DNA of 64,000 nt from Mesorhizobium sp. Its GTDB lineage: Bacteria > Pseudomonadota > Alphaproteobacteria > Rhizobiales > Rhizobiaceae. Of this stretch, positions 40,109 through 49,215 are shown in pieces. Position numbers and translations under genes: made by a program. The stretch lies in the NCBI RefSeq assembly GCF_024710845.1, contig NZ_JANJTZ010000047.1, forward strand, positions 1 through 64,000, given 5' to 3'. The notes beneath the pieces were generated by a model. The model did not search any database and was not told the DNA's origin. It saw only the letters and a list, made by a program, of their open reading frames with translations. Every line of letters begins with the position of its first letter. Position 1 is the first letter of the stretch.

Positions 40109-41014
40109 ATGACCGCTCATGCCATGCCGCCCACGCAGTCGTACACGGTGTCGAAGCGCGACATCCGCTTCGACGCTCAGGACGGGTTCACGCTTGAGGG
40201 CACGCTTTTCGAAGGCGGAGGAGCCGGTCCGCTGCTGTTGATCTCTTCCGCGACCGCGGTTCCGCGCGGTCTTTATGCGGGCTTCGCCTCGGCGGCGGTC
40301 GCTGCCGGCGCACGTGCGGCGCTGGTCTACGACTATCGCGGAACCGGCGGGTCGGTGGCACCCGCAGGCTGGCGCACGAGGATCGGCATGAAGGACTGGG
40401 CGTTGCTCGATTTCCCCGCGGCTGCCGGGGCACTGGACGCCGTCGCGACAGGGCATCCGATGGTCGGCGTCGGGCAGTCCTATGGCGGCCAGGCACTGGG
40501 CCTGTGCGGTATCTCCGACCGGTTCGAGCGCTATGGAATGGTGGCCACCATGTCGGGCTACTTCGGCGGGCTGAACGACCGCGCGGCGAAATGGCGGATG
40601 CTCGGGATCGGCGTTCCCGTTTCGCTGCTTTCCAGCCGGACGCCGAAATGGCTCGGCATCGGTGAACCGATCCCGGGGACGGTGTTCCGCGACTGGGCGC
40701 GGTGGTGCTCAAAGCCCGACTATTTCTTCGACGACCCGGCAGTTGCGGAGACCGCACGCTATGCCGACGTGCGCACGCCGATCCTGGCGCTTGGCATGGA
40801 CGACGACCATTGGGGGACGCGCCGCGCGGTCGCCGCCCTCATGCGCCACTATTCGAACGCATCGATCGAGGAACGGTGGATCTCGCCCGAAGAAGGCGGC
40901 TCGCCGATCGGCCATCTCGGCTTCTTCCGCTCGCGTTTCGCAGCCACGCTCTGGCCCGACCTGATCGGCTGGCTCGTCGAAGGCAGGCCCGCCCGGATCG
41001 GCAGGCCTGCATGA
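40109..41014 (+). CDS. alpha/beta hydrolase
   Basis: This 301-residue hydrolase carries the nucleophile elbow GQSYGG. VYDYRGTGGS lies upstream, and an acid/histidine region comes later (LGMDDDHWG, GHLGFF). It has the serine aminopeptidase/esterase form, cytoplasmic with no signal peptide. An excellent AGGGAGG ribosome site precedes the ATG at 40109. The promoter carries the 16-bp palindrome described separately, so expression is probably inducible. The substrate is unknown. Confidence 0.85.
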   Translation: MTAHAMPPTQSYTVSKRDIRFDAQDGFTLEGTLFEGGGAGPLLLISSATAVPRGLYAGFASAAVAAGARAALVYDYRGTGGSVAPAGWRTRIGMKDWALLDFPAAAGALDAVATGHPMVGVGQSYGGQALGLCGISDRFERYGMVATMSGYFGGLNDRAAKWRMLGIGVPVSLLSSRTPKWLGIGEPIPGTVFRDWARWCSKPDYFFDDPAVAETARYADVRTPILALGMDDDHWGTRRAVAALMRHYSNASIEERWISPEEGGSPIGHLGFFRSRFAATLWPDLIGWLVEGRPARIGRPA

Positions 41015-41036
41015 CGCACCACCTCCGGCAGGCAGA

Positions 41037-41780
41037 TCACGCCGCCCGCGCGAGGGCCACTGCATCAGGCCCGGCAGGGAAGCGCATCTGGCCGGACGTG
41101 TCGTTGGCGGCGCGCCAGACCGCCTCGGCGACATCCGTTTCCGTCGTTACCAAGGCCGGCCTTGCGAACTCGGCGAAGATCGGCTGGGCGAACGCCGCAT
41201 AGGCCTCGGGGATCAGGTCCTCGATGCGCAGTTCGGTGTTCTGCGAAAAACGCGTTGTTGGCGCGTACCCGGGTTCGACGAGCTTGACGCGAAGGCCAAA
41301 GGCCGAGAGTTCGTGCGCCAGCGACCCGGTGAACCCCTCAATCGCCATCTTGCTCGCGGTATAGGCGGCCGCCAGCGGCATCGGCGCCAGGGTGACGCTC
41401 GAGGTCACGTTGACGATCACGCCGGATCGACGCTCGCGCATCTGCGGAATGACGGCCTGGGTCATCGCCATGACGCCGAACGTGTTGGTCTCGAAAACCT
41501 TGCGCACATGCGAAATCGGCGTCGCCTCGAATGCGCCGACGACGCCGATACCGGCATTGTTGACGAGCACGTCGATCGGCCCGGCCGCTTCGACCGCGGC
41601 CGAGATGCTGGCGGCGCTCGTCACGTCCAGCGGCAGGATGCGAATCCGCTCGGAGCGGGGCAGGATGTCTTCGCGCGGCGTTCGCATCGTGGCGATCACG
41701 TTCCAGCCCTGGGCATGGAAGTGGCGGGCGGTCTGCAGACCATAGCCCGACGAGGCGCCGGTGATGAGCACGGTTTTCAT
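41037..41780 (-). CDS. short-chain dehydrogenase/reductase
   Basis: This 247-residue classical SDR has the cofactor motif TGASSGYG and the NNAG block. The catalytic Ser is in VNVTSSVTL and the Tyr-Lys pair in AAYTASKMA. It is of the group often labelled oxidoreductase of unknown substrate. AAAGGA lies upstream of the ATG. The divergent AraC regulator next door, 97 bases away, is a likely controller. Confidence 0.9.
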   Translation of the reverse strand: MKTVLITGASSGYGLQTARHFHAQGWNVIATMRTPREDILPRSERIRILPLDVTSAASISAAVEAAGPIDVLVNNAGIGVVGAFEATPISHVRKVFETNTFGVMAMTQAVIPQMRERRSGVIVNVTSSVTLAPMPLAAAYTASKMAIEGFTGSLAHELSAFGLRVKLVEPGYAPTTRFSQNTELRIEDLIPEAYAAFAQPIFAEFARPALVTTETDVAEAVWRAANDTSGQMRFPAGPDAVALARAA

Positions 41781-41877
41781 GACGATGTCCTTTCGTTGTT
41801 TGACATCGCCTTTCTAGTCGATCAGATCCGGACGTTCTACGATTGAAAGTCCATTTTTCTTTTGCTATCGTCCAGAT

Positions 41878-42777
41878 ATGAACGACCCTCTCTCCGAAGT
41901 CATCTCGCTGCTCCAGCCAAGAGCCGTGTTCTCGAAAGGCATCAGCGGCGCCGGCCGCTGGGCGGTCCGCTATTCGGATTTCGGCGAGCCTAGCTTTTGC
42001 ACGGTGCTCGAGGGGAGTTGCCTGCTGGCCGTGGATGGTGAGGACGCGATCACGCTGAATGCCGGCGACTTCGTCCTCCTGCCCGCGACGCCTGGGTTCA
42101 CCATATCGGGCTTCGAACCAGCGACGCCGGAATTCATCGACCCGAAGGCAACGCCTGTGCCGACCGGCGAAGTCCGCCACGGCACGCCTGACGGCGATCC
42201 AGACGTGCGCCTCCTCGGTGGCTATTTCGTGTTCGACTCGCCTAATGCCGAGCTGCTGGTGTCGCTTCTGCCGGCAGTGGTGCATGTGCGCGGCATCGAC
42301 CGCCTCGCCACGCTGGTGCGGCTCGTGGCGGAGGAAACAAGCGCGCAGCGATCGGGTCGCGACCTCGTGCTTACTCGCCTGGTGGAGGTGTTGCTGATCG
42401 AAGCACTGAGGTTGGCCCCCGGCGACGACGCGCCTCCCGGCTTGCTGCGCGGGCTTGGCGACACACGGCTGGCGGCCGCGATCCGGCAGATGCACGAGGC
42501 GCCGGCGCGCCCGTGGACCGTGGCCCAGCTTGCCCGTACGTCCGCCCTCTCCCGCTCGGCCTTCTTCGATCGGTTCACACGCGCGGTCGGATTGTCACCA
42601 ATGGAGTATCTGGTCGCCTGGCGCATGGCCATTGCGAGAGGCCTGCTGCGGCAAAGGGATATGTCCATCGCGGACGTCGCCGAACGCGTCGGCTACAGTT
42701 CAGCCAGCACCTTCAGCACGGCCTTCAGTCGGCAGGTGGGGCAGCCGCCGCGGAGCTTTGCACGCGCGCACGGGTGA
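41878..42777 (+). CDS. AraC-family transcriptional regulator with N-terminal cupin
   Basis: This 299-residue regulator starts with a cupin sensor domain (DPLSEVISLLQPRAVFSKG, SFCTVLEGSCLLAV) of the Cupin_6 type. It ends in two AraC helix-turn-helix units: WTVAQLARTSALSRSAFFDR and SIADVAERVGYSSASTFSTA. It is divergently arranged with the SDR at 41037, a common design in which the regulator controls both its own gene and the enzyme. The ligand is unknown. Confidence 0.93.
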   Translation: MNDPLSEVISLLQPRAVFSKGISGAGRWAVRYSDFGEPSFCTVLEGSCLLAVDGEDAITLNAGDFVLLPATPGFTISGFEPATPEFIDPKATPVPTGEVRHGTPDGDPDVRLLGGYFVFDSPNAELLVSLLPAVVHVRGIDRLATLVRLVAEETSAQRSGRDLVLTRLVEVLLIEALRLAPGDDAPPGLLRGLGDTRLAAAIRQMHEAPARPWTVAQLARTSALSRSAFFDRFTRAVGLSPMEYLVAWRMAIARGLLRQRDMSIADVAERVGYSSASTFSTAFSRQVGQPPRSFARAHG

Positions 42778-42794
42778 GAGGCGGGCCAACCCAG

Positions 42795-44186
42795 TCAGTC
42801 CACCCGTTCCCCGCCCTTCAGGCGGTAGGACGGCTGATACATGGTGACAAACTCCTCGGCCGCGGTCGGGTGCACCGCCATCGTCGCGTCGACCACGTCC
42901 TTTGTCAGCTTTCCCTTGATGACGATGCCGAGGAGCTGCGCCATCTCGCCGGCGTCAGGACCGAGGATGTGGGCGCCCACGACGATCCGCGTCTTCGCAT
43001 CGACCACGAGCTTGGTCAGCATCTTCTCCTGCCGGCCGGGCAGGATGTTGCGCATGGGGCGGAACACGGCGCGGTAGATCTCCACCTCGTCATATTCCCT
43101 GCCCGCATCTTCCTCGGAGAGCCCGACCGTACCGATCTCCGGCTGCGAAAAGACAGCGGTTGCGACCGCGTCGTGGTCCGGCCGCGTCGGTTTGCCTCTG
43201 AACACGGTGTCGACGAAGCACATCGCCTCGTGGATCGCGACGGGCGTGAGCTGCACGCGGTTGGTCACGTCGCCGACGGCATAGATGTTGGGCACGTTCG
43301 TGCGCGAATACGCGTCGACGACGATCTCCCCGGTCTTGCCCAGTTCAACGCCCGCCGCCTTGAGCCCGAGGCTCTCCGTGTTCGGCATGCGGCCAAGCGC
43401 TAGCATCACCTGATCGGCGACAATTGGCTCGCCCTCGTTGAGATGCGCGACGAGCTTGCCGTCCTGACGCTTCTCGATCTTCTCGAAGATCGTGTGGCAG
43501 AGAATGCGGACTCCCTTCTTCTCCATCGTTTCGTGCAGCATGTAGCGCAGATCGTGGTCGAAGCGGCCGAGGATCTCCTTGCCACGGTAGACAAGCGTCG
43601 TCTCGACGCCGAGCCCGTGGAAGATGTTGGCGAATTCCACCGCGATGTAGCCGCCGCCGGCGATGACGATCGACTTCGGTAGTTCGGCGAGATGGAAAGC
43701 GTCGTCGGACAGGATGCAGTGCTCATGTCCCGGCAGCGACGCATGCGGATTGGGACGCCCGCCGGTGGCGACAAGGATGTGCTCGGCCGTCACCGTGCGG
43801 TTCCCGGACTCGATATGCACCGTGTGCGCGTCGACGAGCCTCGCGCGGCTGTGGAACGTATCGCCGCCGGCCCGCTCGACGCCGCCCTTGTAGATGCTTT
43901 CCAGCCGCGCAATTTCGCGATCCTTGTTGGCGATCAGGGTCGGCCAGTTGAACGACGTCTCGCCGACGCTCCAACCGTAGCCGACCGCGTCTTCGAAGTG
44001 TTCGGGATACTGTGAAGCGTAGACGAACAGCTTCTTGGGCACGCAGCCGCGGATCACGCAGGTGCCACCGAACCGGTATTCTTCCGCAATACCAACGCGC
44101 TTGCCGAGGCTTGCCGTCACGCGGGCGGCGCGTACGCCGCCGGAACCGCCGCCGATGACGAAGAGATCGTAGTCATATACTGTCAT
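42795..44186 (-). CDS. gor: glutathione-disulfide reductase
   Basis: This 463-residue flavoprotein reduces oxidised glutathione with NADPH. The redox-active cysteines are in GGTCVIRGCVPKK. The FAD motif is VIGGGSGGVRAARV and the second FAD block is NIYAVGDVTNRVQLTPVA. The C-terminal HPTAAEE supplies the catalytic histidine. The start is the ATG giving MTVYDYDLFVIGGG; an upstream in-frame ATG would translate through the terminator hairpin of the DUF2059 gene and is unlikely. Confidence 0.95.
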   Translation of the reverse strand: MTVYDYDLFVIGGGSGGVRAARVTASLGKRVGIAEEYRFGGTCVIRGCVPKKLFVYASQYPEHFEDAVGYGWSVGETSFNWPTLIANKDREIARLESIYKGGVERAGGDTFHSRARLVDAHTVHIESGNRTVTAEHILVATGGRPNPHASLPGHEHCILSDDAFHLAELPKSIVIAGGGYIAVEFANIFHGLGVETTLVYRGKEILGRFDHDLRYMLHETMEKKGVRILCHTIFEKIEKRQDGKLVAHLNEGEPIVADQVMLALGRMPNTESLGLKAAGVELGKTGEIVVDAYSRTNVPNIYAVGDVTNRVQLTPVAIHEAMCFVDTVFRGKPTRPDHDAVATAVFSQPEIGTVGLSEEDAGREYDEVEIYRAVFRPMRNILPGRQEKMLTKLVVDAKTRIVVGAHILGPDAGEMAQLLGIVIKGKLTKDVVDATMAVHPTAAEEFVTMYQPSYRLKGGERVD

Positions 44187-44241
44187 GGGATGCCTCGTTC
44201 CGCCCTCGATGGGCCTTGAGGCAGGTAGTCCCTGCGGCACC

Positions 44242-44270
44242 AAAAGAAAAGCCCGGGACATGCCCGGGCT
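44242..44270 (-). terminator. rho-independent terminator after the DUF2059 gene
   Basis: Read on the minus strand, an eight-base stem (AGCCCGGG and CCCGGGCT) with a five-base loop is followed by TTTTCTTTT. It begins 24 bases after the DUF2059 stop and lies 55 bases before the gor ATG. It therefore separates the rpiA-DUF2059 unit from gor. Confidence 0.85.
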
Positions 44271-44294
44271 CGTCACGAAACGGATAGATCGACC

Positions 44295-44882
44295 TTACTG
44301 GGCCGGGGCCGTCAGCGTTGGCGACGCGGGAGCCTGACCGTTCGCCGGCGGGGCTTCGACGGGCGCGGGCTGCTGGGCAGCCGGGGCGATCGCCGCGAGC
44401 TTCTTGCTAACAGCCTGGGACAGATCGCGGGCGATGCCGAGCTGCCAGATGTCGACGGCCTTGCTCACTTCGCGACCGACGATCGGGCTGTCGGAGAGAA
44501 ACTTCTTGCCGGCCGGCGAATTGTGGAAGTTCGCAATCTCGGTGAGTTCCTGTTCAGTGAAGCCCTTCGCAAAGACAATCGCGACTTCCTTCTCGAGATC
44601 GCCGCGACGCGGCGCGATCGCCAGAGTCTCCTCGTCGACGATGCGGACGATGTCCTCTTCCAGGTTCGGATTCTTCTGGATCAGCTCGACCTTCAGCATC
44701 TGATTGGCCTGCGGCAGGATCGAATCCATCGAGTCGGTCGCCTTGATCGAGGTGATCGCGGCGCGGGCGGCCTTGAGATGGCTCTCGGAAATCTCCTGCG
44801 CGGAAGCCAGGGAAACTCCGGCCAGCATCGTCACGGTTGCCAGCGCGGCAATGACGCGGCGGGGATGGGTGAATAGCACCAT
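44295..44882 (-). CDS. DUF2059 exported protein
   Basis: This 195-residue protein has a signal peptide (VIAALATVTMLAGVSLASAQ). A helical DUF2059 domain follows, with ESHLKAARAAI, FTEQELTEIANFHNSPAGKK and SPIVGREV. The C-terminal tail is rich in Pro and Ala. Function of the family is unknown; it is thought to be periplasmic. It lies 20 bases after rpiA on the same strand and ends at a strong terminator. Confidence 0.9.
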   Translation of the reverse strand: MVLFTHPRRVIAALATVTMLAGVSLASAQEISESHLKAARAAITSIKATDSMDSILPQANQMLKVELIQKNPNLEEDIVRIVDEETLAIAPRRGDLEKEVAIVFAKGFTEQELTEIANFHNSPAGKKFLSDSPIVGREVSKAVDIWQLGIARDLSQAVSKKLAAIAPAAQQPAPVEAPPANGQAPASPTLTAPAQ

Positions 44883-44902
44883 GTTAACCTCAAACTCCCT
44901 GT

Positions 44903-45601
44903 TCAGCGGGCGGGAACAAGCGTCCGGATTCCGGTGGAACCCGCTATGACGGCCAGGTCCGCGAGACCCAGAAAAAGACCATGCTCGACGACGCCGGGGA
45001 TGGCGTGCAACGCATCGGACAGCGCTCTTGCGTCCGGAATGCGGCCAAAAGATGCATCGAGGATCAAATGGCCGCCATCTGTAACAAATGGTTCGTCGCC
45101 CGTCATCCGCAATGTCAAAGGCCCCGACAGTCCGAGCGACGAGGCCGCCTTCCTGACGGCGATCTCCGTCGCCTTGAGCCCGAAGCGATTCACCTCGATC
45201 GGCAGGGGAAAGCGGCCGAGCGTCTCGACGATCTTCGATTCGTCGGCAATTACGATCATCCTCGCGGACGCCGAGGCAACGATCTTCTCGCGCAGCAGCG
45301 CGCCGCCGCCGCCCTTAACGAGGGACAGGGCCGCATCGATCTCATCGGCTCCGTCGATCGTCAGATCGAGTTCCGGCGTCTCGTCCAGCGTCGACAGCGG
45401 CACGCCCAGTTCGGCGCACAGTCTCGCCGTTCGCTCGGAGGTCGGAACGCCGGTGATCTCCATGCCTTCCCCAACCTTGACGGCAAGCAGGCGGACAAAT
45501 TCTTCGGCCGTCGAGCCAGTCCCGATGCCGAGCCGCATGCCCGGTGCCACATGTTCGAGCGCGGCCCGAGCCGCCTCAATCTTCATTGCCCTGGCATTCA
45601 T
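44903..45601 (-). CDS. rpiA: ribose-5-phosphate isomerase A
   Basis: This 232-residue enzyme interconverts ribose-5-phosphate and ribulose-5-phosphate in the pentose phosphate pathway. [12 protein letters not shown] is the phosphate loop. TIDGADEID and [12 protein letters not shown] hold the catalytic aspartate and lysine. The chosen ATG gives [10 protein letters not shown]; the second in-frame methionine at codon 6 is also possible. It is divergent from gph. Confidence 0.96.
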   Translation of the reverse strand: MNARAMKIEAARAALEHVAPGMRLGIGTGSTAEEFVRLLAVKVGEGMEITGVPTSERTARLCAELGVPLSTLDETPELDLTIDGADEIDAALSLVKGGGGALLREKIVASASARMIVIADESKIVETLGRFPLPIEVNRFGLKATEIAVRKAASSLGLSGPLTLRMTGDEPFVTDGGHLILDASFGRIPDARALSDALHAIPGVVEHGLFLGLADLAVIAGSTGIRTLVPAR

Positions 45602-45749
45602 CCGCAGTCGATCCGCTCCAAAGTGTCGCGCGCTCCTATCATCTTTGCGCTGGACGGGCAAAGCCTGGTCGCGCCGGGATTGCAGAGCGCTGCGGTGCAG
45701 GCTATCCGCCGAGGCGCTCCACGTGCGGGGCCAAAGGGTGGGACCAGAC

Positions 45750-46433
45750 ATGGGTAGATCGATCATCGTATTCGACCTCGACGGCACCCTGGTCGACACC
45801 GCTCCCGACCTGCTTGACAGCCTGAACCATACGCTGGACGCCAGCGGCGCGACGCCGACGGACGTCACCGGGTTCCGCCAATTCGTCGGCCACGGCGCCC
45901 GCGTGCTGATCGAGCGCGCCTACCAAGCACAACGGCGTGCCCTGCCCGTGGCCGAGCATGACCGGCTCTTCGCGCTGTTCCTGGAACATTATGGTGCGAA
46001 TATCCCCGGCCAGTCGAAGCCCTTTCAGGGGGTCGTCGAAGCGCTCGACCGTTTCAGGGCCGCTGGCTACCTGCTTGCAGTCTGCACCAACAAGACGGAA
46101 GATTTCTCCAGGCGCCTGCTGGCCGGAGTCGGACTCAGCGGCTATTTCGAAGCGATCTGCGGACAGGACACGTTCGCCTTCCGCAAGCCGGACCCGCGCC
46201 ACCTGACCGAGACGATCCGGCTCGCCGGCGGGGCGCCCGCGAACTCCATCATGGTCGGCGATTCCCGCACCGACATCGACACCGCCAAGGCGGCAGGAAT
46301 CCCCGTCGTTGCCGTGGATTTCGGCTACACCGACCGCCATGTGCGCGAATTCGAGCCGAGCGTGGTGATATCGCATTTCGACGAACTGACGGTCGCTCTC
46401 GCCGAACGGCTGATCGCTTCGACGAGCAGGTGA
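45750..46433 (+). CDS. gph: HAD-family phosphoglycolate phosphatase
   Basis: This 227-residue HAD phosphatase has motif [12 protein letters not shown] and motif II CTNKTE. The conserved lysine is in RKPDPRHL and motif III is [16 protein letters not shown]. It removes phosphate from 2-phosphoglycolate produced during oxygenation or DNA repair. A helical cap domain lies between motifs I and II. It is the last chromosomal gene before the prophage border. Confidence 0.92.
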   Translation: MGRSIIVFDLDGTLVDTAPDLLDSLNHTLDASGATPTDVTGFRQFVGHGARVLIERAYQAQRRALPVAEHDRLFALFLEHYGANIPGQSKPFQGVVEALDRFRAAGYLLAVCTNKTEDFSRRLLAGVGLSGYFEAICGQDTFAFRKPDPRHLTETIRLAGGAPANSIMVGDSRTDIDTAKAAGIPVVAVDFGYTDRHVREFEPSVVISHFDELTVALAERLIASTSR

Positions 46434-46482
46434 GCTCCCCAGATACGACCCGGGAAGAAATTTCAGGAGACGGAGCGGGGAA

Positions 46483-46531
46483 TGGTGGGGATGCAGGGAT
46501 TGAACCTGCGACCCCACCCGTGTGAAAGGTG
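46483..46531 (-). repeat. attachment-site remnant: 3' part of tRNA-Val(CAC)
   Basis: Read on the minus strand this is the anticodon arm (CACCT, loop with CAC, GGGTG), the variable loop, the T arm (GCAGG, TTCAATC, CCTGC), the 3' acceptor strand ATCCCCA and an encoded CCA. The D arm and 5' acceptor strand are absent; sequence after 46531 does not pair. This is the pattern left when an integrase recombines at a tRNA 3' end, and it marks the host-phage boundary. Confidence 0.85.
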
Positions 46532-46540
46532 TGTCTCCAT

Positions 46541-46559
46541 TGATTTCATTGGGAAATCA
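46541..46559. repeat. inverted repeat next to the attachment site
   Basis: TGATTTC and GAAATCA form a perfect seven-base inverted repeat with a five-base spacer, ten bases inside the phage side of the tRNA remnant. It could be an integrase arm site or a transcript hairpin; there is no T-run. Confidence 0.45.
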
Positions 46560-46598
46560 CCTCTAAACGCACAAGAACGGACCGAAAACCTGCTGACG

Positions 46599-46620
46599 TT
46601 TCTGTACGGTTTCTGTGCGG
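46599..46620. repeat. tandem 11-bp direct repeat near the attachment site
   Basis: TTTCTGTACGG is followed directly by TTTCTGTGCGG, one mismatch apart. Position between the attachment remnant and the first phage gene fits integrase or excisionase arm sites, but that is inference. Confidence 0.45.
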
Positions 46621-46630
46621 GAGCGGTAGC

Positions 46631-47555
46631 ATGACCCGCCACGTCGTCATGTTCTCCGGCGGTGGCGGCTCTTGGGCTGCGGCACGGCGTGTCGTCGATC
46701 AGCACGGGACGGACAACGTCACGCTCCTGTTCACCGATACACTGATGGAAGACGAGGACTGCTACCGCTTCCTGATCGAAGGCGCGGCCGACGTACTGGG
46801 GATCGATGTCCCTTCGCAGATGGTGCCGCAGCCGCACCAGTTTCCGGACTGGACGGATCGGCCTGCCTACAAGTTATTCGTCGACGGGCTTCGCCGCGAG
46901 TTCGCCGATCTCCTGCCGCAGCTCGCCTGGATCGCGCGCGGCGGCGACATCTGGGATGTCTTCCGGCATGAGCGGTTCCTCGGAAATTCCTCGGCCGATC
47001 CCTGCTCAAAACTGCTCAAGCGGCAGATGGCGGACGCCCGGCTGAAAGCGAGCTGCGATCCGGCCTCGACGACCGTCTATGTCGGCATCGACAAGTTCGA
47101 GGAACATCGCTTCGATGATGGCGACGGCGGCATCCGGTCGCCCGCGTCGCGCGGCTGCCGGGTGGACCTATCAGGCGCCATTGAGCGAGGCGCCGTTTGT
47201 AAGCCCGTGGGACGTCCGCAGGATGATGCGCGAGCGGGGGATCAGGGTGCCGCGCCTCTACGGGTTTGGTTTCCCGCACGACAACTCTGGTGGCGTCTGC
47301 GTCAAGGCGGGACATGCGCAATGGGCGTTGCTGCTGCGGGTGCTGCCTGACCGCTACGCACTCGCCGAAGCCGAGGAGGCTGCGGCGCGGCTTACCCTCG
47401 GCGATGTCTCGATCTTGACCGACCGCAGCGGCGACAACGTCAAGAAGCCGCTCACGCTGGCGGAGTTCCGGCGCAGGATCGAAGCCCGGCCGCAAATGGC
47501 GATGGACTTCGATGACTGGAACGCCGGCTGCGACTGTTTCCTGGAGGCAGCATGA
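46631..47555 (+). pseudogene. phage PAPS-reductase-like (PP-loop) protein, frameshifted
   Basis: The N-terminal frame has a PP-loop written SGGGGSWAAA, then TLLFTDTLMEDEDCYRFL, typical of phage proteins annotated as phosphoadenosine phosphosulfate reductase family. The frame is lost near 47141 to 47143 in a CCC run. In the next frame the natural continuation is RAAAGWTYQAPLSEAPF through to a stop at 47555 that overlaps the next ATG. Removing one C would restore about 307 residues. It may activate or transfer sulfur; the true substrate of these phage enzymes is not established. Confidence 0.8.
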
Positions 47556-47965
47556 CCGCGCTCGACCCCAAGGTCATCGAAGCCGCCGCGCGGGAGTTGG
47601 CGACAGAGCACTACACGTTTCGGTTCGAGAAGCCCGCTGACGATCCGCACGTCCGGGCGAACGTCGACGCGAACTGGAATGTCTTTGTGCCGGCGCTTGA
47701 ACGGCATGTCAGCGCCTACCTCACACATGCAGTGGCGACCAGCGCCCAGACCTGCGCGACCTGTCGCTTCTACGGCACCGCCCAGACGTGCCAGCGCCAT
47801 GCGCCGATTGCTGCTGCGCTGCCGCCGGGAACAAGCCACTGGCCGAACCGCGAATGGCCGACGACCAGTCCGTCCGACTGGTGCGGCGACCACCAGGCGA
47901 TAGAAGACAATCGACCACTGCGCGATTGCGTCTTCGGTCCGCCGCCCATCGGGAGGACAGCATGA
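47552..47965 (+). CDS. phage hypothetical protein, Cys-rich
   Basis: This is a 137-residue protein with no family I recognise. A central cluster TCATCRFYGTAQTCQRH with later Cys and His (WCGDHQ) could bind a metal. ATGA overlaps link it to the genes on both sides (47552 and 47962), the pattern seen through this whole early operon. Confidence 0.65.
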   Translation: MTALDPKVIEAAARELATEHYTFRFEKPADDPHVRANVDANWNVFVPALERHVSAYLTHAVATSAQTCATCRFYGTAQTCQRHAPIAAALPPGTSHWPNREWPTTSPSDWCGDHQAIEDNRPLRDCVFGPPPIGRTA

Positions 47966-48084
47966 GCAGGGTTCCCGAAAGCGTTATCCTGTCAGTCCGT
48001 CTTTCGTCGGGTGACTTTGAGAGTTCACTCAGTATCCCGATCGACGCGGACGATGAGGTCAAGACCCGCGCGGTAGGGAACTGA
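47962..48084 (+). CDS. small phage hypothetical protein
   Basis: This 40-residue reading frame starts in an ATGA overlap with the preceding gene and stops at 48084. The coupling supports it as real; the sequence shows no recognisable motif. A gap of 74 bases follows before the next gene. Confidence 0.5.
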   Translation: MSRVPESVILSVRLSSGDFESSLSIPIDADDEVKTRAVGN

Positions 48085-48158
48085 CTTTAAATAATCCTGA
48101 TGGCGCTGCGCAACAACGTCACGGAGATGGGCGCTAACCTCTCTGCGGAGCCTACCCC

Positions 48159-48404
48159 ATGAGCGCCGACCAGGTCATAGCCGCACGCGCTGCCCTGGCG
48201 GGGGAGAACTCCATCCCGCGCGAAGACGCAGTCGCGAAAGTCTACTCCCACCTTCTTATCCGCCATCTCTTCGCGATGCAGCGAGATCCCAACGGAGCGG
48301 ACCGGAAACGCCTCTACGACCTGATCGAGGCGCTGCGCGTCGAGTTCCCGTCCGAGATCAAGGTCTGGGATGACCTCTACTCGCCAGAGGGTGGGGCAAA
48401 ATGA
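48159..48404 (+). CDS. small phage hypothetical protein
   Basis: This 81-residue, mostly helical protein (KVYSHLLIRHLFAMQRDPN, RKRLYDLIEALRVEF) has no assigned family. Its stop overlaps the next start by four bases. The position in the coupled early operon supports expression. Confidence 0.6.
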   Translation: MSADQVIAARAALAGENSIPREDAVAKVYSHLLIRHLFAMQRDPNGADRKRLYDLIEALRVEFPSEIKVWDDLYSPEGGAK

Positions 48405-48871
48405 AGGATCGGTCACCGCCCATCATTCCGCAGGAGTATCTGAGCGGCGTAAAGGTCGTCGACATCGGCGATGTTCGAGTGGCGCGAGGCCTGACGCGCC
48501 GCTCTGTCTCAAGCTGCCCTCACCAGTACATGCTTTACGACACCAATGAGCGCCGAATCTGGTGTGCGTCGTGTGAAACCGAGGTGGACGCCTTCTACGC
48601 CTTCAAGAACCTGGTCGAGCATTTCGACGCTGCCGAGAAGGACATCGATCGCCGCAAGACGGCGCTTGGAGAGGCCGAGGCGTTTCAGGTCCGCTCTCTT
48701 GCTGCGAAGGCAATAGATGATGTGTGGCGCAGGCGAAAGCGTGTGCCAGCGTGCCCCCACTGCAAGCAGGGCTTGTTTCCCGAGGACTTCGCGAGAGGCG
48801 TCAAGACCACGCTAGGTCGTGAGTATGCCGAGGCACAGCGTGCTCGTAGCCGGAAGGACGCGCCCACATGA
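48401..48871 (+). CDS. phage hypothetical protein with zinc-ribbon-like Cys pairs
   Basis: This 156-residue protein has CPHQYMLYDTNERRIWCASC near the middle, a spaced pair that could form a zinc ribbon, and a later CPHC at about residue 132. A helical, charged linker joins them. I do not recognise a family; a nucleic-acid role is possible but unproven. It is coupled by ATGA overlaps on both sides. Confidence 0.65.
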   Translation: MKDRSPPIIPQEYLSGVKVVDIGDVRVARGLTRRSVSSCPHQYMLYDTNERRIWCASCETEVDAFYAFKNLVEHFDAAEKDIDRRKTALGEAEAFQVRSLAAKAIDDVWRRRKRVPACPHCKQGLFPEDFARGVKTTLGREYAEAQRARSRKDAPT

Positions 48872-49215
48872 CCCGTCGCAGCCTCCGCATCGACTTCTGC
48901 TGCAACGATCCGGACAACGGCGATTTCGCCGGCCGAGTCGTCGGGGCCTCGTTCATGGAATGCGACCTCGAGCCCGCAAACTACGATTGGGGCTACGAGT
49001 TCACGCTGACGCCGAGAGGCATCCGAATTCATCGCCGGATCTTCCCCTATCTCGGATCGAAGTCCTGGGTGGGCAACTGGTGCTGGGATTCCTTCCAGTT
49101 CGATCGCGATGTCGGCGTCCGCCTGCTATTCACGCTGCGCGCCCAGGGCTGGCGCTGCACCGGCGGCCCGACCCGGCTCTACGATTGGTTCAACCGCCGC
49201 GAGGAAGCAGCATGA
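48868..49215 (+). CDS. phage hypothetical protein
   Basis: This 115-residue protein is rich in aromatic residues (NYDWGYEF, SWVGNWCWDSF, GWRCTGG, TRLYDWF). It looks like a compact beta domain but no family is recognised. Both ends carry four-base overlaps with the neighbouring genes. Confidence 0.6.
   Translation: MTRRSLRIDFCCNDPDNGDFAGRVVGASFMECDLEPANYDWGYEFTLTPRGIRIHRRIFPYLGSKSWVGNWCWDSFQFDRDVGVRLLFTLRAQGWRCTGGPTRLYDWFNRREEAA

Noticed and set aside
46483-46560. A complete tRNA gene at the prophage edge
   Set aside because: The D arm and 5' acceptor strand are missing; bases beyond the anticodon stem do not pair with the acceptor 3' strand.
46631-47555. A dnd-type phosphorothioation system based on the PP-loop gene
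   Set aside because: No dndB, dndD, dndE or cysteine desulfurase is present nearby, and phage PAPS-reductase-like genes occur alone.
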